This document shows, one piece after another, positions 36,421 through 50,663 of a stretch of 64,000 nucleotides of DNA. How positions within the stretch are numbered: position 1 is the first letter of the stretch; each line of letters opens with the position of its first letter. The notes below the pieces were generated by a model, which ran no database searches, was not told where the DNA came from, and saw only the letters and a list, made by a program, of their open reading frames with translations. This DNA comes from Hirsutella rhossiliensis (lineage: Eukaryota > Ascomycota > Sordariomycetes > Hypocreales > Ophiocordycipitaceae). Where the stretch lies: NCBI RefSeq assembly GCF_020360975.1, contig NW_025408676.1, positions 248,001 to 312,000 of the forward strand. Reading direction: 5' to 3'. Made by a program: the position numbers and the translations under genes.

Positions 36421-37223
36421 AAAGAAGTATATAATAATAAAGATATATAAATTTATATAAAAGAAGAGGGGAATATTCCCTTATAAAATAAGTGCGGGGT
36501 TTCTTAGCTTAATTTTAAGCTATATATATAGGGATATATATAGGGATTAGACCCTTATTAAATAGAACTTTTAAAATGCTCCTTTATATAAGAAGAGGAT
36601 AACGCTAGTAATACTATAAATATCTCTATCTCTACTTTAAGGACTAAGAGTAGAAAGAGGTAGCGATAAGAGGGCCGCTATATAAGCTATAGTAGTAAAT
36701 CCTACTAGCTTTTAAAGTACCCGCGTTAAGAGGCGCGGGTAAATATACTCTAAGTAATAAAGGGGCGTATATACTAAAACGGAAAGGAGGTTAGGTTTAA
36801 CGATAGCGACTTTAGTAGTAAGTAATCTTAGTAATACCTCTATAAGCTTTATCGGCGTTCCCTTATATATAGTAGTAGCTACTATATAGATAGAATATAT
36901 ACTTATAGCGACTAAAAAGGTAAGTAAGATATAAAAAGGCCGCTAATATAATATAACTATAGTAAAAGGGAGTACTTATATAGCCCTATATAAAAGGGAG
37001 CGGAGCCTTATATACTAAAATACTATCTATTATATTATAGTACTAAGAGCTACTACTATATACTAATATAAGGGGGCTAGGATATTATAAGCTTACTAAT
37101 ACTAGCTATATACTATTTTATATACTATTACTCCTTAACTATAAGTACTAAAGTTAAACTCTTAAGGCGCGGCCCTTATTAATAATATACTTTATCTAAG
37201 AAGCTTATTTAAGAGGGTATTAT
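36421..37223. repeat. RIP-mutated sequence, element not identified
   Basis: Continues the mutated composition between the Tc1/mariner coding region and the copia 2 LTR. No named element; possibly the 5' flank of the transposon. Confidence 0.4.
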
Positions 37224-37709
37224 TCTTATAAAGAGAAATATAAAAAGTATATATAAAATATATAAAGGTAAAAGTAAAAGTAAGGGGATAGATAGGTAAG
37301 GCAGAGATATTTAAATCTTATAGGGGTAGTAATTATAGTAAGGGAGTAATTATTATATTACCTTAATTATCCTTCTTTCCTTTATCTAACGCCCCTTTTT
37401 ATACCTATTTAGCATCTTAATTAATAAAGAAGATTCTATTTAAAGAAGCTACTAATATCCTTTTAACTACTAAGCTTTTTACCGGTTTTTCCCCTCCTTT
37501 TTAGCCGTTACTAGTATATCTACCTTATCTCTCGCTACTTTTATAAGAAGCTATCGCTATTTATACTTCCCCTTATACCCCTACCCTCCTTTTTATACCT
37601 CTTTTTAGCTCTTTCTTCCTTCTTTTATACTAGGTATTTTTAGCTTCCTTAGTCCCTCTTACTAAGGGATATATCTAAGAACTACTAAATTAAGCTACGC
37701 TTTATAATA
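37224..37709 (-). repeat. LTR of copia 2 (left)
   Basis: Same length as the right copy; strongly RIP-mutated. Also related to the unmutated solo LTR at 59454-59911. Confidence 0.75.
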
Positions 37710-39469
37710 TACCCCCTTAGCTATAGCCTGCCCTTATAGTAAGGGTATAGCTAATATAGCTTCGAGCTAGTAAGCGTATAGAAGAGGTTCTTAGCTCTAT
37801 ACTTCTCCCTTTACTTAAGGAAAGTAAGGGCCCTTTTAGGTCCCTAGGCTCTTTTAGGCCTACTTAAGGAATAAGGGCCTAAAAAGGGGAAAGTTATATA
37901 AGAAGAGGGCTTTCTTAGAAGGGAAAAACCTAATTAAATAAGGGGCCCTTTAAAGGGAAAAAGCCTCTTCCTTCTTCTTTAGCTATAGACGTTACCTTCT
38001 TATATAGGCTATTAGCTCCTCTTATAGACTCTTAAGGCGGGCCTCTAAAGATAGCTTCTTATAAATATCTTCTAGCTTAATTTACTATAAAAAGATAGCT
38101 AGCTTTTACTTTAGTAAGGGCTTTATAAGACTATTTACTTTTATTAATACTATTAAAACCTAACGGATAGAAATAAGTCCCTTTTAGACCTCTTAGTATA
38201 ACTAATATTAATAGATATCGATATACTATAGCTAGGTTAATAGCTTACTATTTTTCTTTATAAGAATTTATATAGTCTAAGTATTATTATATTCTATAGC
38301 TAATAAGGACGGTATTTATAGTTATAGAGATATTAGTAGCTAGCTAAGGAAAATCGCTTCTTTTAACGCTTTTAAAAGAGCTAGTAGCTTTACCTCTATA
38401 TTAAAAGTTATAATAGTAGCTTACTTTAAAGCTTTCTAAGTAATAGTTCCTTTAAAAAGAGATATAATATACCTTTATAAGCTCTTTCTATTTAAGTAAT
38501 TATTAGTTAAGGACGAATCGCTTAAATAAAAGAAGATTTCGGTAGCTAATTTCTTTCTTCCTTACTATCTTAAGCGTAAACTATATAATCTCGTTAAATA
38601 GAGATAAAGGATAGCTCTATCTATTACTTCTTAATACCTAGGGCTAGGATTCTAGTTATACCTAGCTAGCTAGGAGACTACAAAAGAGATATCCGGTTTA
38701 GTAGAAATAGCTAAAAAAAGTAAGGAGCTTACTTTCTATAAATATTAGTATTTCTCTTACCCTTAGCTTAAAAGGATAGATAAGGTAAAAGCTTCTTATT
38801 TAATATAGGTATAAAGGGAAGCTTTTTACTAAGGGAATTAAGGAGGAATTTATAAGCAACCTTATTAATATAGGCGTCCTAGGTAAGCTAGATAGTCTAT
38901 TAGGACCTATTTTAAAGGATTTATATCCCTAAGAACTACTTTAGCTCCCTTAGCTTAGTTATCTTATACTTTTATTATAGGCCTTATATAGTATCCTTAG
39001 TAGTAGCTTCTTCTTCTTTTAGGTAGGCTTAGATAATATTATCGATATAAAAGAAAACTATAATTTTACCTTTTTATATTATATATAGTTCCTAAGGGAC
39101 TTTCTTAAAGGCTAGGGCTTTAAGGGAACCTATTAAATACTATTACTAAAGAAGGGGTAATCTTCGTAGTTTATATAAAGCTTTCCTAAGCTATAGAACC
39201 TTTCCTAGCTATTAAAAGCTTAGTAGAAAGCGTATATAAATAACTTCTTCTTCCTTAAGTAGGTAATTAATAAAGGCGTTAACTATATCTATCTAATTAA
39301 GTTTAAGGTCGAATTCTACCACTATAGTTATAAGGGTCTAAAAAGACATCCCTATTAAGGTAGTCGCCCTAGTAAGTAGATCCCCTCTTTCCTATTAATT
39401 CCTATAGATAACTAGCCGGGCTTTATACTTTTAAAGGAAGCTATATTTATTAGTCTTATAGATTCTTAA

Positions 39470-39862
39470 GGTATATAAGTAAAAGCAGAATTTTAGGAAA
39501 TTAAGGAATTATATAAGACTACGTAATAAAGGGGAAGAAGGAGTATAAGGTAGGATCTTTAATAGAATTTATTAGTAATATATTAGTATATAAAAGAGGT
39601 ATTAAAGTTAATTAGTCGTGCTGGTATTCTTAAGAGGTCTTAAGAGGTCTTAGCTAGTATTCTAAGCTAGCTCTATTCCTTCGATTCCCGATTATATAAT
39701 AACCGGCAACCCGTTTAATATATAATAATATATAAAATAATAAGCGATTCTTACTCTATAGGATAGGATTTTATCTATAATTAATATACTACTTATTAGC
39801 TTATATAATCGGGAGAGTATATTATAGCTGCTTTATTTATAGTAGGAACACTGTTCCTTATA
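39470..39862 (-). repeat. RIP-mutated LTR of a copia 3 relative
   Basis: Matches the LTR at 62010-62560 from CTTAAGGTATATAAG to TTTATTTATAGTA but lacks an approximately 190-bp segment present there. It interrupts copia 2 and no pol is attached, so it looks like a solo LTR. Followed by the perfect short palindrome GGAACACTGTTCC. Confidence 0.65.
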
Positions 39863-42052
39863 TAGATAAAGACCTACTTATAGCTAAGGACCTATTTTCC
39901 TTTTACTTTCTCTTTAAGGACTTCTTTAAAAGACCCTATCTCTTTATATAAAGCTAGGTAGTCTTTCTAGCCCTAGAAAAACTAGTCTTTAAAGGGGTGT
40001 CTTTCTAGCTGCTTTTAGTTTACTAGTAGGTCTAGGAGGTCTCTTTTATATACCTTCCTTACTAAGAGAGGCTTAAAAAGCCGGCCTACTATTAATACTC
40101 CGTAGGAACCGTCTTTTATAGGCGTTAAATAGAAGTCGGAAAATCGATCGAAATAAGAAAGAGGTTAGTTTTCTTTAGTAACTATATCGGGCCCTATACC
40201 TTCCTTTACTTCTTAAAGTAAGGATAAAAAGGTAGCTAGGTATTCTTTTAAGAGAAGTACCTTTCTTACCTTTTTAGGGGTTAAGATAAAAAGACTAATA
40301 GAAAAAGCTACGTTTAGATCTTCTTTTTATATAGGAGGAGGCATAGGGAGGTAAGTATATTCTAGCTCTACCGCTTTCCTATAGTCTCCTTCTTTATCTA
40401 GATTATTTAATTTAGTAGCTTCCTTTCTTTTTCTTTAAAGTTAGCGTTATCCTTAACTACTTTAATATTAGTTTCTTCCTTTATTTCCTTATCTAAGACC
40501 TCTTTTTAAGACTATTAAAAAGGGGGGATTTAGATCTTTTAAATTAGCTAACGTTATAAGAGTAAGAGGGGCTATTAATCCCTCTTTCTATCGAAAAAGC
40601 TAGATTCGTCGAAAGTTATATCCTTAGTCGAAATAACCTTCTATAAAAAAGGAATCTAGATCTAGAAGATATTTATAGAATTATAACTAATAAGGTAACT
40701 AATAAAGGCTCTAAGATTAACCTCTTTTTTCTTTTCCTTTTTAGCTATATATCGGTAGTTATAGCGTATACCTTATATCTATAGGTATAAAGGTAGGCTA
40801 GTAAGGCCCTCTTCTTTATAAAGAGCTTAAGGGGAGATTTCTAGTCTATTCCTTATATAGTCCCTCTAAGGGTCTAGTTTTATAGGTAATAAGCGGTCTT
40901 AATAACTTCCCTTTAAAGGTTATAGGGAAGCTTTATAGTAGGTCTTATTATATAGGCCCTTTTTATTATAATATCCCTTAATCTTTCTACCCCTCCGTTC
41001 TAGGCCTAGGTATTCGGTACTAATAAGAGGGGTAAAATACTCCTTTTTCGTAGCTAATTTAAGATATCTTTTATAAATAGCTCTCTATTAGACTATATCT
41101 TCTTTACCTAATAGCTAAAGTAGGATTTTATTTAGTTAATAAAGTCCTAGAGGGTAAACTAGTTATACTTACTTAGGTAGGTCTATAGGAAATAAGGGAA
41201 AACTATCCTTAAAAAAGCATCTATAAAAAACATTACCCTAATAAAGCTTTCTTAGTCCCTAGAAATATTAGTTTAGTCGACCTAAATTTCCTTATATAGC
41301 TAGTTTAGCTATATAAGGGTTCGTTTAGAAATTCGTCTTTTAGTCTTCCCTTAGCTATAGTATTTATATTAATAGTCTTTAGGCCCTTTATTCGTACGCC
41401 TTATTATTAACCTAGCTTATATAAAGCTAGGGGGCCTAGGTAACTAAGTTATACGTACTAAAGAAGGCCGTTTCCTTAAGCTACTAGAAGAGGGTCCTTA
41501 GAACCTACCCTCTTAGTAGGGAAAGCTAACTTCTTAAGAGATTCCTTCTTAAGGATAGGTCGGAATTCGAGAATAAATTAACCGAATTTCTCCTTAATAA
41601 GCCTAATTATCTAATTCTTCTAAACTAGCTTTATAAGCTTAGTTATTATATCCTAGAAGATTCCTTCTTCTTAAAGAAAGTAAAAGGAAATTAAGCTTAT
41701 TAAAAATTAAGGGTAAAAAGCTACCCTTTTTTATCGAAGAATTTATATAGACCTATTAGGTAATTTTATCGTGAAATTTACCCTTCTATATCCTTCTATC
41801 TATATAGTTAATTCCCTAGTAATAAGGTATTCCCTTTATACCTTCTTAAAAGACTAGAATTATATAAGTATATTATAGATATTAAGGGAAGTACTAGAGT
41901 TAAGGATAGCTAATTTTTATAGGGGATAGTCGGAGGGTCCTAATAGTTAGTCTTAGCCTTATTAATCTATAAGGAAGATAAAGGCTGGATTTACTATACT
42001 AACGATTTTTCCTTAAATTTATAGCTTAAATAAGGGTAGCGGCGTTAGTTAC

Positions 42053-42309
42053 TATTACGGGCTACGCTTATAGAAGGCTAAGGTTATACTATAGCGACCG
42101 CGCCGAAGTCGGGCTAAAGTAGACCTACGTATAGGCAGAGCTTAACCCGAACTTAGGCCGAATAGCACCCGAATATAGGTCGAGCTAAGGACTAAGGAAG
42201 ATAGATAACTATCGCGACTAAGATAGAGTTTTCCTCCTTTCTCCTTAGCTTTAAATAAATAATTATTCGGCCCCGTACTACTATACTAAGTATACGCTAG
42301 CCCTTAATA
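42053..42309 (+). repeat. LTR of gypsy 2 (left)
   Basis: Starts TATTACGGGC, ends CCCTTAATA; 257 bp, equal in length to 48604-48860. Preceded by GTTAC. Confidence 0.85.
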
Positions 42310-45300
42310 TATCTAAAGCTCCTTTTAGATAAGGCTATAAAGCCCGGAGAGAGATCGGACCGAAAGGATATAATATAGATATCCCGACGACCTAGAGGAG
42401 GGAGAATAGGCCTAAGGACGGCAGGGAGCAGTAACGGGAGGGCTAGACGCCCGGCTAACGATAGAGTAAGCGATACTCTCGCTATAGGCAGGAGAGGTAA
42501 AGATAAGGTATTAGGTAATATAGAGCTAACTATAGATATAGGAACTAATTAGCTAGATTAAGAGGATATACTAAAAGATAGATAAACCGATATAGACGGG
42601 CACGTAGGAGAGGGCTAAGGGCGGAGTAGGTGGTTTAATACCGCCCTTAAGGGCGACGGGGGGGGCAGCGACGCTTACGACTAAGGGGGAGGTAGTAAGG
42701 AAGAATAGCTATAAGAAGCCTCTCCTAAGCCTAGGAAAATTTAACGGATAATAACGGCACTATACCCTATAGGCACGATATATATAGGAGAAGTATAAGA
42801 TCGACGAAGAATTCTTCTTAAGCTTAAGGGAAATCTTTTACCTTATCTATAACTACTTAGACGCCGGGCTATAATAAACGGTCGCTATATACTATAGAAT
42901 AGGGGCGGAGAGGGGCTATAATTAAAAGGAATTCCTAAAGTACCTTAACTCGATCTACCTTAACGTAGATATCTAGTTACGCGCGGCGGCGGCGATCTAG
43001 ATAATAAAATAAGGGGAAAGTTAGACGTTTATAGCGTTCCTCCTAAAGTTTAAGTAGAGACTCTTTAAGGCTAGGGGCGGGTCCTAGCTATACGACGTTT
43101 AGATCGTTTTCCTAGAAGGGGCTCTAGGAATCCGGCTCCGCGAGGCGTTAGCTATAGTCGACCTCCCTATATTAAGCTTCGCCGCCTATACTAATTAGGT
43201 AGCGTAAATAGTAGCTAAGCTAGAGAGGGTCTAGTAAATAAGATAACCCCCCTTAAACTAAAGGAGACTAGCGGATATATACCCCTAAGAAAGGAAAGAT
43301 AAAAATAAGGATACCTTAATAACCGGTATTAACGCCCTAGATAAATAAAGGGAGGGGTAGAGCTAGCTAGAGAACCGGATATACTTTAACTATAGAGTGA
43401 AAGGATATATCGCGCTCTATTATAAAAAGAGGAGATAGGAACCCTAGAGGGCGGGCGTAATAAAGGAAGAGAGGGACGCTAAGGATAATAACGACTTAGA
43501 AAAAAGGGAACCTTAGCGTAAAGTTAGGCGCTAAGGGTAAAAGAGAAATAGTAAGAAGCTTAGAAGTTAACGAGGGACTATCTTATACTAGGCCTAGTAA
43601 CGCTAAGGGTAAGTATTAATAGGAAGAAGGGACTTAACGCGCTTATAAATACCGGCTATAATTACTATACTATAGTAAGCGAGAGGGTAGTAAAGAAGCT
43701 ATAGATGCCTCTCGCCGATAGAAGGAGAAGATAACTAGGGCCGTTCTTAAAAGATACTCTAGCCTTATAGATAAAAGGAATTATAGTATTTAAGATAGAT
43801 ATTAACGGCTATATAGAGTAAACCTTTATATATATAGTCCCTAAGCTAAGCTATAACGTATTCTTAGGAAGGCTATAAATAAAAAAGAACTAAGTAATAT
43901 ACGACGTAGCGGGGGATCGGATTTAGTACGGTAAAGCTAAGATCTAGATTAGCTTATAAGGATCGAAAGTAGTAAGGAGGGTAGAATAGATCTAAGGGGC
44001 AAAGATCGTTAGCGCGGTAGTATTTATAGCGGAATATTAAAGGGAGAGGGCGGTAAAGGATAATAAGGGAAGGTAGAGGATAGTTAATATCTAAGCGATT
44101 ACGATAAAGGACGTAGAGAGAGCACTCTAGCTAAAGATAGCGGTAGACCTAGCGGACCACGTCCTAAAGTAGGCGCTAGATATATACCTAGACCTTTTCG
44201 CACTAAAGAAGGCTTTAGAGATACCCTTATATAGGCTAGGGGTAGACTATAAGATTAACCTAATACTAAATAAAGATAGGGTAGAGCCCCCCTTACTATA
44301 GGGACCCCTCTACGATATATTAAGGGAGGAACTCTTAGTACTAAGGAAGACCCTAAGCGAGCTAATAGAGGTAAACCTAATCCGCTTAAGTAGCTCCTTA
44401 GCTATAGCCCTAGTACTCTTTACCTAAAAGTTAAACGGTCGCTTACGATTTTACTATAACTACTAGGCCTTAAACGCGATTATAAAGAGGGATAGGTACG
44501 CGCTACCCTTAATTATAAAGATACTATAAATACTTATAAAGGTAAAGTAGTTTATAAAGCTTAACGTTATAGTAGCGTTCTATAAGATCCGGATAGTAAA
44601 GGGCTATAAGTTTAAGATAGCCTTTCGGATAAGGTTTAGATTATTTAAGTAATAGGTATACTTATTTAGCTTAATAGGGACGCCGGCTACCTTCTAACGA
44701 TATATTAATAAGGTACTAAGGGAGTACCTATATAAGTTCGTTATAGCGTATATAGACGACGTCTTAATCTATTTATTAGGGTCTCTCTAAGACTACTAAG
44801 AGAAGGTAGTAAGGGTACTTTAAAAGCTATAAAAGGCAAGCTTAATATTAAACTTAAGGAAGTATAACTTTACTATAAAGGAGGTTAAGTACCTAAGCTT
44901 TATTATATAGGTAAAGGGTAAGGTTCGATGCGACCTAAAGAAGATCTAGGTAATATAGATATAGTAGGCACCTTAGAACGTAAAAGGAGTCCGGAGCTTC
45001 CTTAGCTTCGTAAACTACTACCGGGCCTTTATACTACTTTACGTAGAGGTATCGGTATACTTAAACGGCCTTTATAAGAAGGGCGCGACCTTTAAGTAAA
45101 TAGATAAGCACTAAGTAGCGTTTAAGTTTATCCGGAACGCCTTCTATAACGCCCCGGTACTATAACTCTACGACCTAAAGAGAGAAATATACCTAAAAGC
45201 GGACTATTCCGGATACGCGATAGGGGGGGCGCTAACGTAGGTAGGGCTAGACGGTATACGATACCTAGTAGGATTCTTCTTAAAGAGACTAAACCTAGCG

Positions 45301-48300
45301 GAGTATAAGGAGTAGAACTCTAAAATATACCTGCCTTTATAGTACTAACTAACTATAATAACCTAAGGTACTTTATAATAAAGAAGAAGTTAAATAAGAG
45401 ATAAAGCTAATAGGCGATAGAGCTTATATCCTATAACTTTATACTAAAGTTCCGGCTAGGGAGGCTAGCGGCGGTGCCCGACGCGCTATCCCGCTAAGAG
45501 TAAGATTGGCTAGCGGGCGAAACGGACGAAAGGGAGATAGGGCGAGTAGTCTAGATAATTCCGGAGACCGTATACCCACGGGGCCGCCTAGTCCCCGCCG
45601 GGGGCCGATACGCCGACTTACCGGGACGCTTAGCCCGAGATAGGGCGGTAGTAGCGGCGCTATAGGTAGGTAAAGGAGGGGTAGGCGCGATAGCGTACGT
45701 CGGCGGAGCGGGGGGGCCCGTTAAACGACCTAAGAAGGAGGCGAATAAGGGTAATAACCGACTAGAACTCGACCTAAACTTAGGCTAAAATATACCCTAG
45801 GAATAGGCTAACCTTATACTAGTATTTAATAACTAAGAGCTATAAAAGAAATATATAGAGGCGTTAGGAAAAGATAAGGAATACTAGGCGGTATTCTAAG
45901 TAGTATATAAAGGGGAGAGATTACTAGCACCGAAATAGTAACTAAAGGTATAGCTAAGCGAATATATAATCGACGTTAAGAGACGGTTATACTTTTAAGA
46001 GAAGCTATAGGTACTAGGGAAACCGAAGTACGATAAAGGAGAGGGGGCCGAGGAATAAGATATACTTTAGGTATAAATAGCTTAATAGATATATAACTTA
46101 ACGGCGGTAGGATACCTAAGGAGAGAAGGGACCCTAGTAATACTAGCCTAAGAATTCTTTTAGCGTAGCTAGTCGGCGACGGTAAGGCGGCTCGTCGTAA
46201 ACTATAGACTATATAAGAGGGGGTATATATAAAGGTAACTTTAAAAGGGACTCCTAAAGCCCTTACTACCGCTATCCTAACCGTTTATATACCTATCGAT
46301 AGACTTTATAGTCGAACTACCGCTAACTAATATAGAAGGCGCGAAGTACCTTTAAGTAATTATAGACTAGCTAATAAAGGCGGTAACGCTTAAAGTAATA
46401 CCGATAATAGGGGCAGTAGTATATATAATAAGGTTCTTCTAAGCTTACTTTCGCTTTTATAAGATACTAAGGTCGATTATATTAAATAGAGGGACGAACT
46501 AAATAAGAAGCTTCTAGAGGGAGTTCTATAAATAAATAGGAGTATAAAGGAAGTTAAGTTTAGTATACTACCTATAGATAGATAGGTCGACTAAGCGCGC
46601 GAACTAAGAAGTATAGGCATACCTTTAAGCGTATATTTACTATAGCTAGGACGACTAAGGAGCGTAGCTACTATACGTATAAGCTATACTAAATAACTAC
46701 GTAGCGTTAATAACGGGTATAAGCCCGTTCTTCGCGATATATAAATACGATATCGAGCCGGTCTAAATAATAAGGGAGGAGGGGCCGCTAGCGCTAAAAG
46801 TAAGGGGGGCGAGGGAGCTCGCCTAAAGGATAAGAGAGGTAACCGACTTCCTATAAACCGCTATTATCGCGGCGTAGGTAAGATAAAAGGAGACGGCGAA
46901 CTAAAGGAGAGCCTTAGTAAAGAGGTTCGAAGTAAGCGATAAGGTATAGGTAGATATAGCTAAATATATAACTAACTAGCTATATAGGAAGCTTAACTAG
47001 CTATACTAAAAGTATACTATAATAAAGGTAGTAAGCCTATATATAGTAGAGCTCGATATACTAAGGAGGGTATATAAGAGGCTCTACGTAGAATTTCTCC
47101 GCTAAGCGGTAGAGAACCTATTACTTAGATAGGTAGTCGATAACTACTAACTACTACCGGTAATCGGGGAGAATAACGAGCTTAAGTATATCGTTAAAGA
47201 GATCTAGTAAGTATAGTAAAAGTAAAGGGGGAGGGGTAGATAGTAATAGGTACTCGTAAAATAGTAAGGGTATATAAACCTATTATAGCACCCGCTAAAC
47301 GACTTCTAGGAGATAGAAGCCTTAAAGGGATTCGAGAGATAGTAAGGAAATATAAAGGAGAACGACGGAGGAGGGGCAAGAGAAAGGGATAAAGAGGAGG
47401 GTAGAAGATAAAGAAGGGGAAATAAAGGATAAAAGGGGGAGAAAGAAAAGAAAGTAAGAGATAAGGGACGCTCGTTAAAGAATAAAGAAAGGATAAAGAA
47501 GAACTATAGTACTAAAGGGAAATAATAAAGGATAGATAAGGGATAGATATAAGATAAATAGCGATAAAGGATAAATAAGGATAGGGATAAGGGTAAGATA
47601 TAATAAGATAAGATATAGATATAGTAAGATATACTAAGGATACCGACTTAATTTTAACCGACTATAAACGCCCCTTAACTATCGCTTAATTACTCTAAGA
47701 TATTAAGGTATATCTAGGCCTAGCGTATAAATATAGCGGCGCGGGTAAGCTTAGTATACTAAAATAATAGTTAGAGATAAATAGTAGGATAAGGTTAAAG
47801 GAGGAAGGGAGTATATATATAAGGGTCGCTTTAATAGTTATCGAACGTCCTTTAAGATATATAGTCTTAGAGGGCGTTAGTAGTAGCGATTATATCCTTA
47901 GTATACTACTATTATATTAGCGTCTTATTAAATAAAGTTAAGGGGGAGTAATAGATAGGAAGGTAGCGTAATCTAGTATAAGCGTAAGCGAAGTAGTTAT
48001 AAGTACGCGGCGACGCCTAATTCTAGTAGGCACTATACTACGTCTCGACGCTTAGCGACGTTATTCGGCCTATATAAGCGAGATAGGGTAGCCGCCGTAT
48101 AATAGTACTATAGGTCGCGCCACGCTTACTAAGAGATATAGGCGGACGCGTCGACTAGCGTAAAGGCGGTAGAGTATAGTCGCCCGGCGTGCTAGGAGGC
48201 GGGGTGCCGCTACGCGGAGTAGAGAAGCCGGCGGGCGTGCGAGGGCCCGTAATAGTTATAATATAGCGCGGCGCGGCGATAGAAGTTAGGTAGAGTAGGG

Positions 48301-48603
48301 GCGCGCGCGCGGAGGGAGTAAAGCTTAAAGGAGGAAAAAGAAAGAAAGAGAGAGAGGGGATAAAAGAGGGGTATTTATACGCGGCGGGGCACGCGCATAG
48401 TTAGTAAGGTATAGGGGTATATATATAGAGGAGGGAAAGAAAGGGCGGAATAGGCATACGAAAGGGTAGGGCGTAGAGGGATAGGGCGAGCGTAAGGCGA
48501 AAGGAAGCGACCGCGCGCGCTAAGAAAAAAAGGATAGCGATAACGGAAAGGCGGTAAGAGAGGAACGGGAGTACTACCGATAAGAGGGGGAGAGCGGGGG
48601 TAA

Positions 48604-48860
48604 TATTATAGGCTACGCCTATAGAAGGCTAAGGTTATACTATAGCGACCGCGCTAAAGTTAGGCTAAAGTAGACCTACGTATAGGCAGAGCTCGACCTA
48701 AACTTAGGCCGAATAGCACCTAAATACGGGTCGAGCTAAGGACTAGGGAAGATAGATAACCGTCGCGACTAGGATAGAGTTTTCCTCCTTTCTCCTTAGC
48801 TTTAAATAAATAATTATTTAGCCCTATACTACTATACTAAGTATACGCCGGCCCTTAATA
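48604..48860 (+). repeat. LTR of gypsy 2 (right)
   Basis: Starts TATTATAGGC and ends CCCTTAATA. Followed directly by GTTAC, the target duplication. Confidence 0.85.
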
Positions 48861-50177
48861 GTTACTATTTCTTAGTAACCTAAATCTCGTTTATCTTCTT
48901 TTATAATAAGGGGTCCTCCTTAAGAGACTTTTTAATAACGTCTTTTAGTCCTTTAAGAAGTATAATTTTAGACGGTCGAATTTCCTTAAAGACCTACTAG
49001 TAGTCTTTTAGCTAATAGGGCCTTTTATATACTTAGTAGGTAGGTCGATTCCTCCTTATTTATTTTTTTAAGGAATCCTCGTCCCGGTCTAAAAGGTTTA
49101 CTTAAAAACCCCCCCTTTTTACTCCTTATTACTAATTTTAATAAAGAGGTTCGATTTTAACTAGTTCCTTAATTTTTTAACTAATAGACTAAAAGGTCTA
49201 TTAAGGGACTAGTCGGGCCGGTCTAACTAACGGGACTAGGGCCGGGCCCGGAGTAAGAGGCGGAGCTAGGGCAGTAGTAGTAGTAGTAGCAGAGGCTATA
49301 GTAGGGGGGGCTATAGCAGCTACTAAGGTAGTAGGTTAAACCGTCTAGGTCGAGTACTAGCTATAAAGGAATAAGACTACTTATTATTATTCTTTAGTAG
49401 CCTCTTTATTTAGTTCTTAGCTAGCTTCTTAAAAGATAGTTAAGTAACCGTTACTAATAGGCTTTATTAATAGAGATATATCCTATAGCTACTAGCTAGA
49501 AAGAGCTTTTATTAGGAAGTATTAGTTAGCTTCCTTAAGGATTTCTTCTTACTTAGCTAGCTATAAAGAAGCTAGTAGGTTCCTAGTAAAAAAGGCTCTT
49601 AGGTATACTATATAGGTCTTCTTAATACGGTTAGTTATATAGCCCCTTAAGGGAGCTATCGAGGTCTCGAGCTTTAAAAGCTACTACCTAAAAGTCTCTT
49701 CTTAAAGAGTAATTAGTTTTATAGTACTAACGGATTCTATTATTACTATATAAGTAGTAGTTAGTAGCTTCGTCTTATAAAGGTATTCCTTATAGTAACT
49801 CTCGTAGTTACCTAAGGTAGTAGAAAAAGCTCTCTACTATATAGAGGTTAGCTTAGAGAAGAGGGAAGCTCCCTTTATAAATTCCGTTGCCCGAGGATAA
49901 AGAGGGGGCTCGAGAGGGTCCTACTTATTAAAGAAGACTAAATTATAGATAGTTCTATCTATACGAGCCTATAGCTCTTTTACCTACTTATCTTAATCTT
50001 AAGGCTTTATAAGAATCGTCTTATAGACTATAAGGGTAGTAGAGTCGTTTTTCGATATTATTATAAGGGAAGGGTAGAAAAGTCGGTTAAAAATCGGCTT
50101 TTTTAGTAAGAGGGGTAAAAGGGGCTTTTTATAGTAGCCGGAAGGTATAGGAATTCTATTCCTCCTAGGCTTATAAC

Positions 50178-50663
50178 TCTTGCGAGGGGAGATATAAGAA
50201 GTATATATAAAATATATAAAGGTAAAATTAAAAGTAAGGGGTTAGATAGGTAGGGCGGAGATATTTAAATCTTATAGGGGCAGTAATTATAGTAAGGGAG
50301 TAATTATTATATTACCTTTATTCTCCTTCTTTCCTTTATCTAACGCCCCTCCTTATACCTATTAAGTATCTTAATTAATAAAGAAGATCCTATATAAAGA
50401 AGCTACTAATATCCTCTTAACTACCGAGCTTTTTACTAGGTTTTCCCCTCCTTTCTAGCCGTTGCCGGTATATCCGTCTTATCCCTCGCTACCTATATAG
50501 GAAGCTATCGCTACTTCTACTTCCCCTTATACCCCTACCCTCCTTTCTATACCTCTTTTTAGCTCCTTCTTCCTTTTTCTATACCGGGTGTTTTTAGCTT
50601 CCTTAGTCCCTCTTACTAAGGGATATCTCTAAGAACTACGAAATTAAGCTACGCTTCGCGATA
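50178..50663 (-). repeat. LTR of copia 2 (right)
   Basis: 486 bp; ends CTTCGCGATA, the mutated form of CTTCGCGACA seen in the solo LTR at 59454-59911. Confidence 0.75.

Larger units (their letters stand above)
42053..48860 (+). mobile_element. Ty3/gypsy LTR retrotransposon, RIP-mutated (gypsy 2)
   Basis: 6.8 kb element with two 257-bp LTRs and a perfect 5-bp target duplication GTTAC (42048-42052 and 48861-48865). Plus-strand pol: reverse transcriptase with AYIDDVLIY near 44750-44775, then RNase H (YLKADYSGYAIGGALT, about 45190-45240), an integrase region (about 46290-46700, with DFIVELP and NRGTN), and a C-terminal part resembling a chromodomain (YIVKEI, about 47187-47210). Gag is at about 42.6-43.6 kb. 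Reading frames are broken by RIP-type stops. Inserted in copia 2. Confidence 0.88.
37224..50663 (-). mobile_element. Ty1/copia LTR retrotransposon, RIP-mutated, with nested insertions (copia 2)
   Basis: LTRs of about 486 bp at 37224-37709 and 50178-50663. The interior is copia pol on the minus strand: reverse transcriptase with FFYIDNII (FFYVDDII before mutation) near 39030-39060, integrase region about 40.5-41.7 kb, gag side at 48.9-50.1 kb. Two insertions lie inside: a solo LTR at about 39470-39860 and the complete gypsy 2 at 42053-48860. Without these the element is about 6.2 kb. No matching target duplication was found at the outer ends (ATTAT left, ATAAT right), so one end may be rearranged. 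Confidence 0.75.

Noticed and set aside
39863..39875. GGAACACTGTTCC palindrome, like a steroid-receptor element
   Set aside because: It is a chance-sized palindrome at a transposon junction in a fungus; nothing supports regulation.
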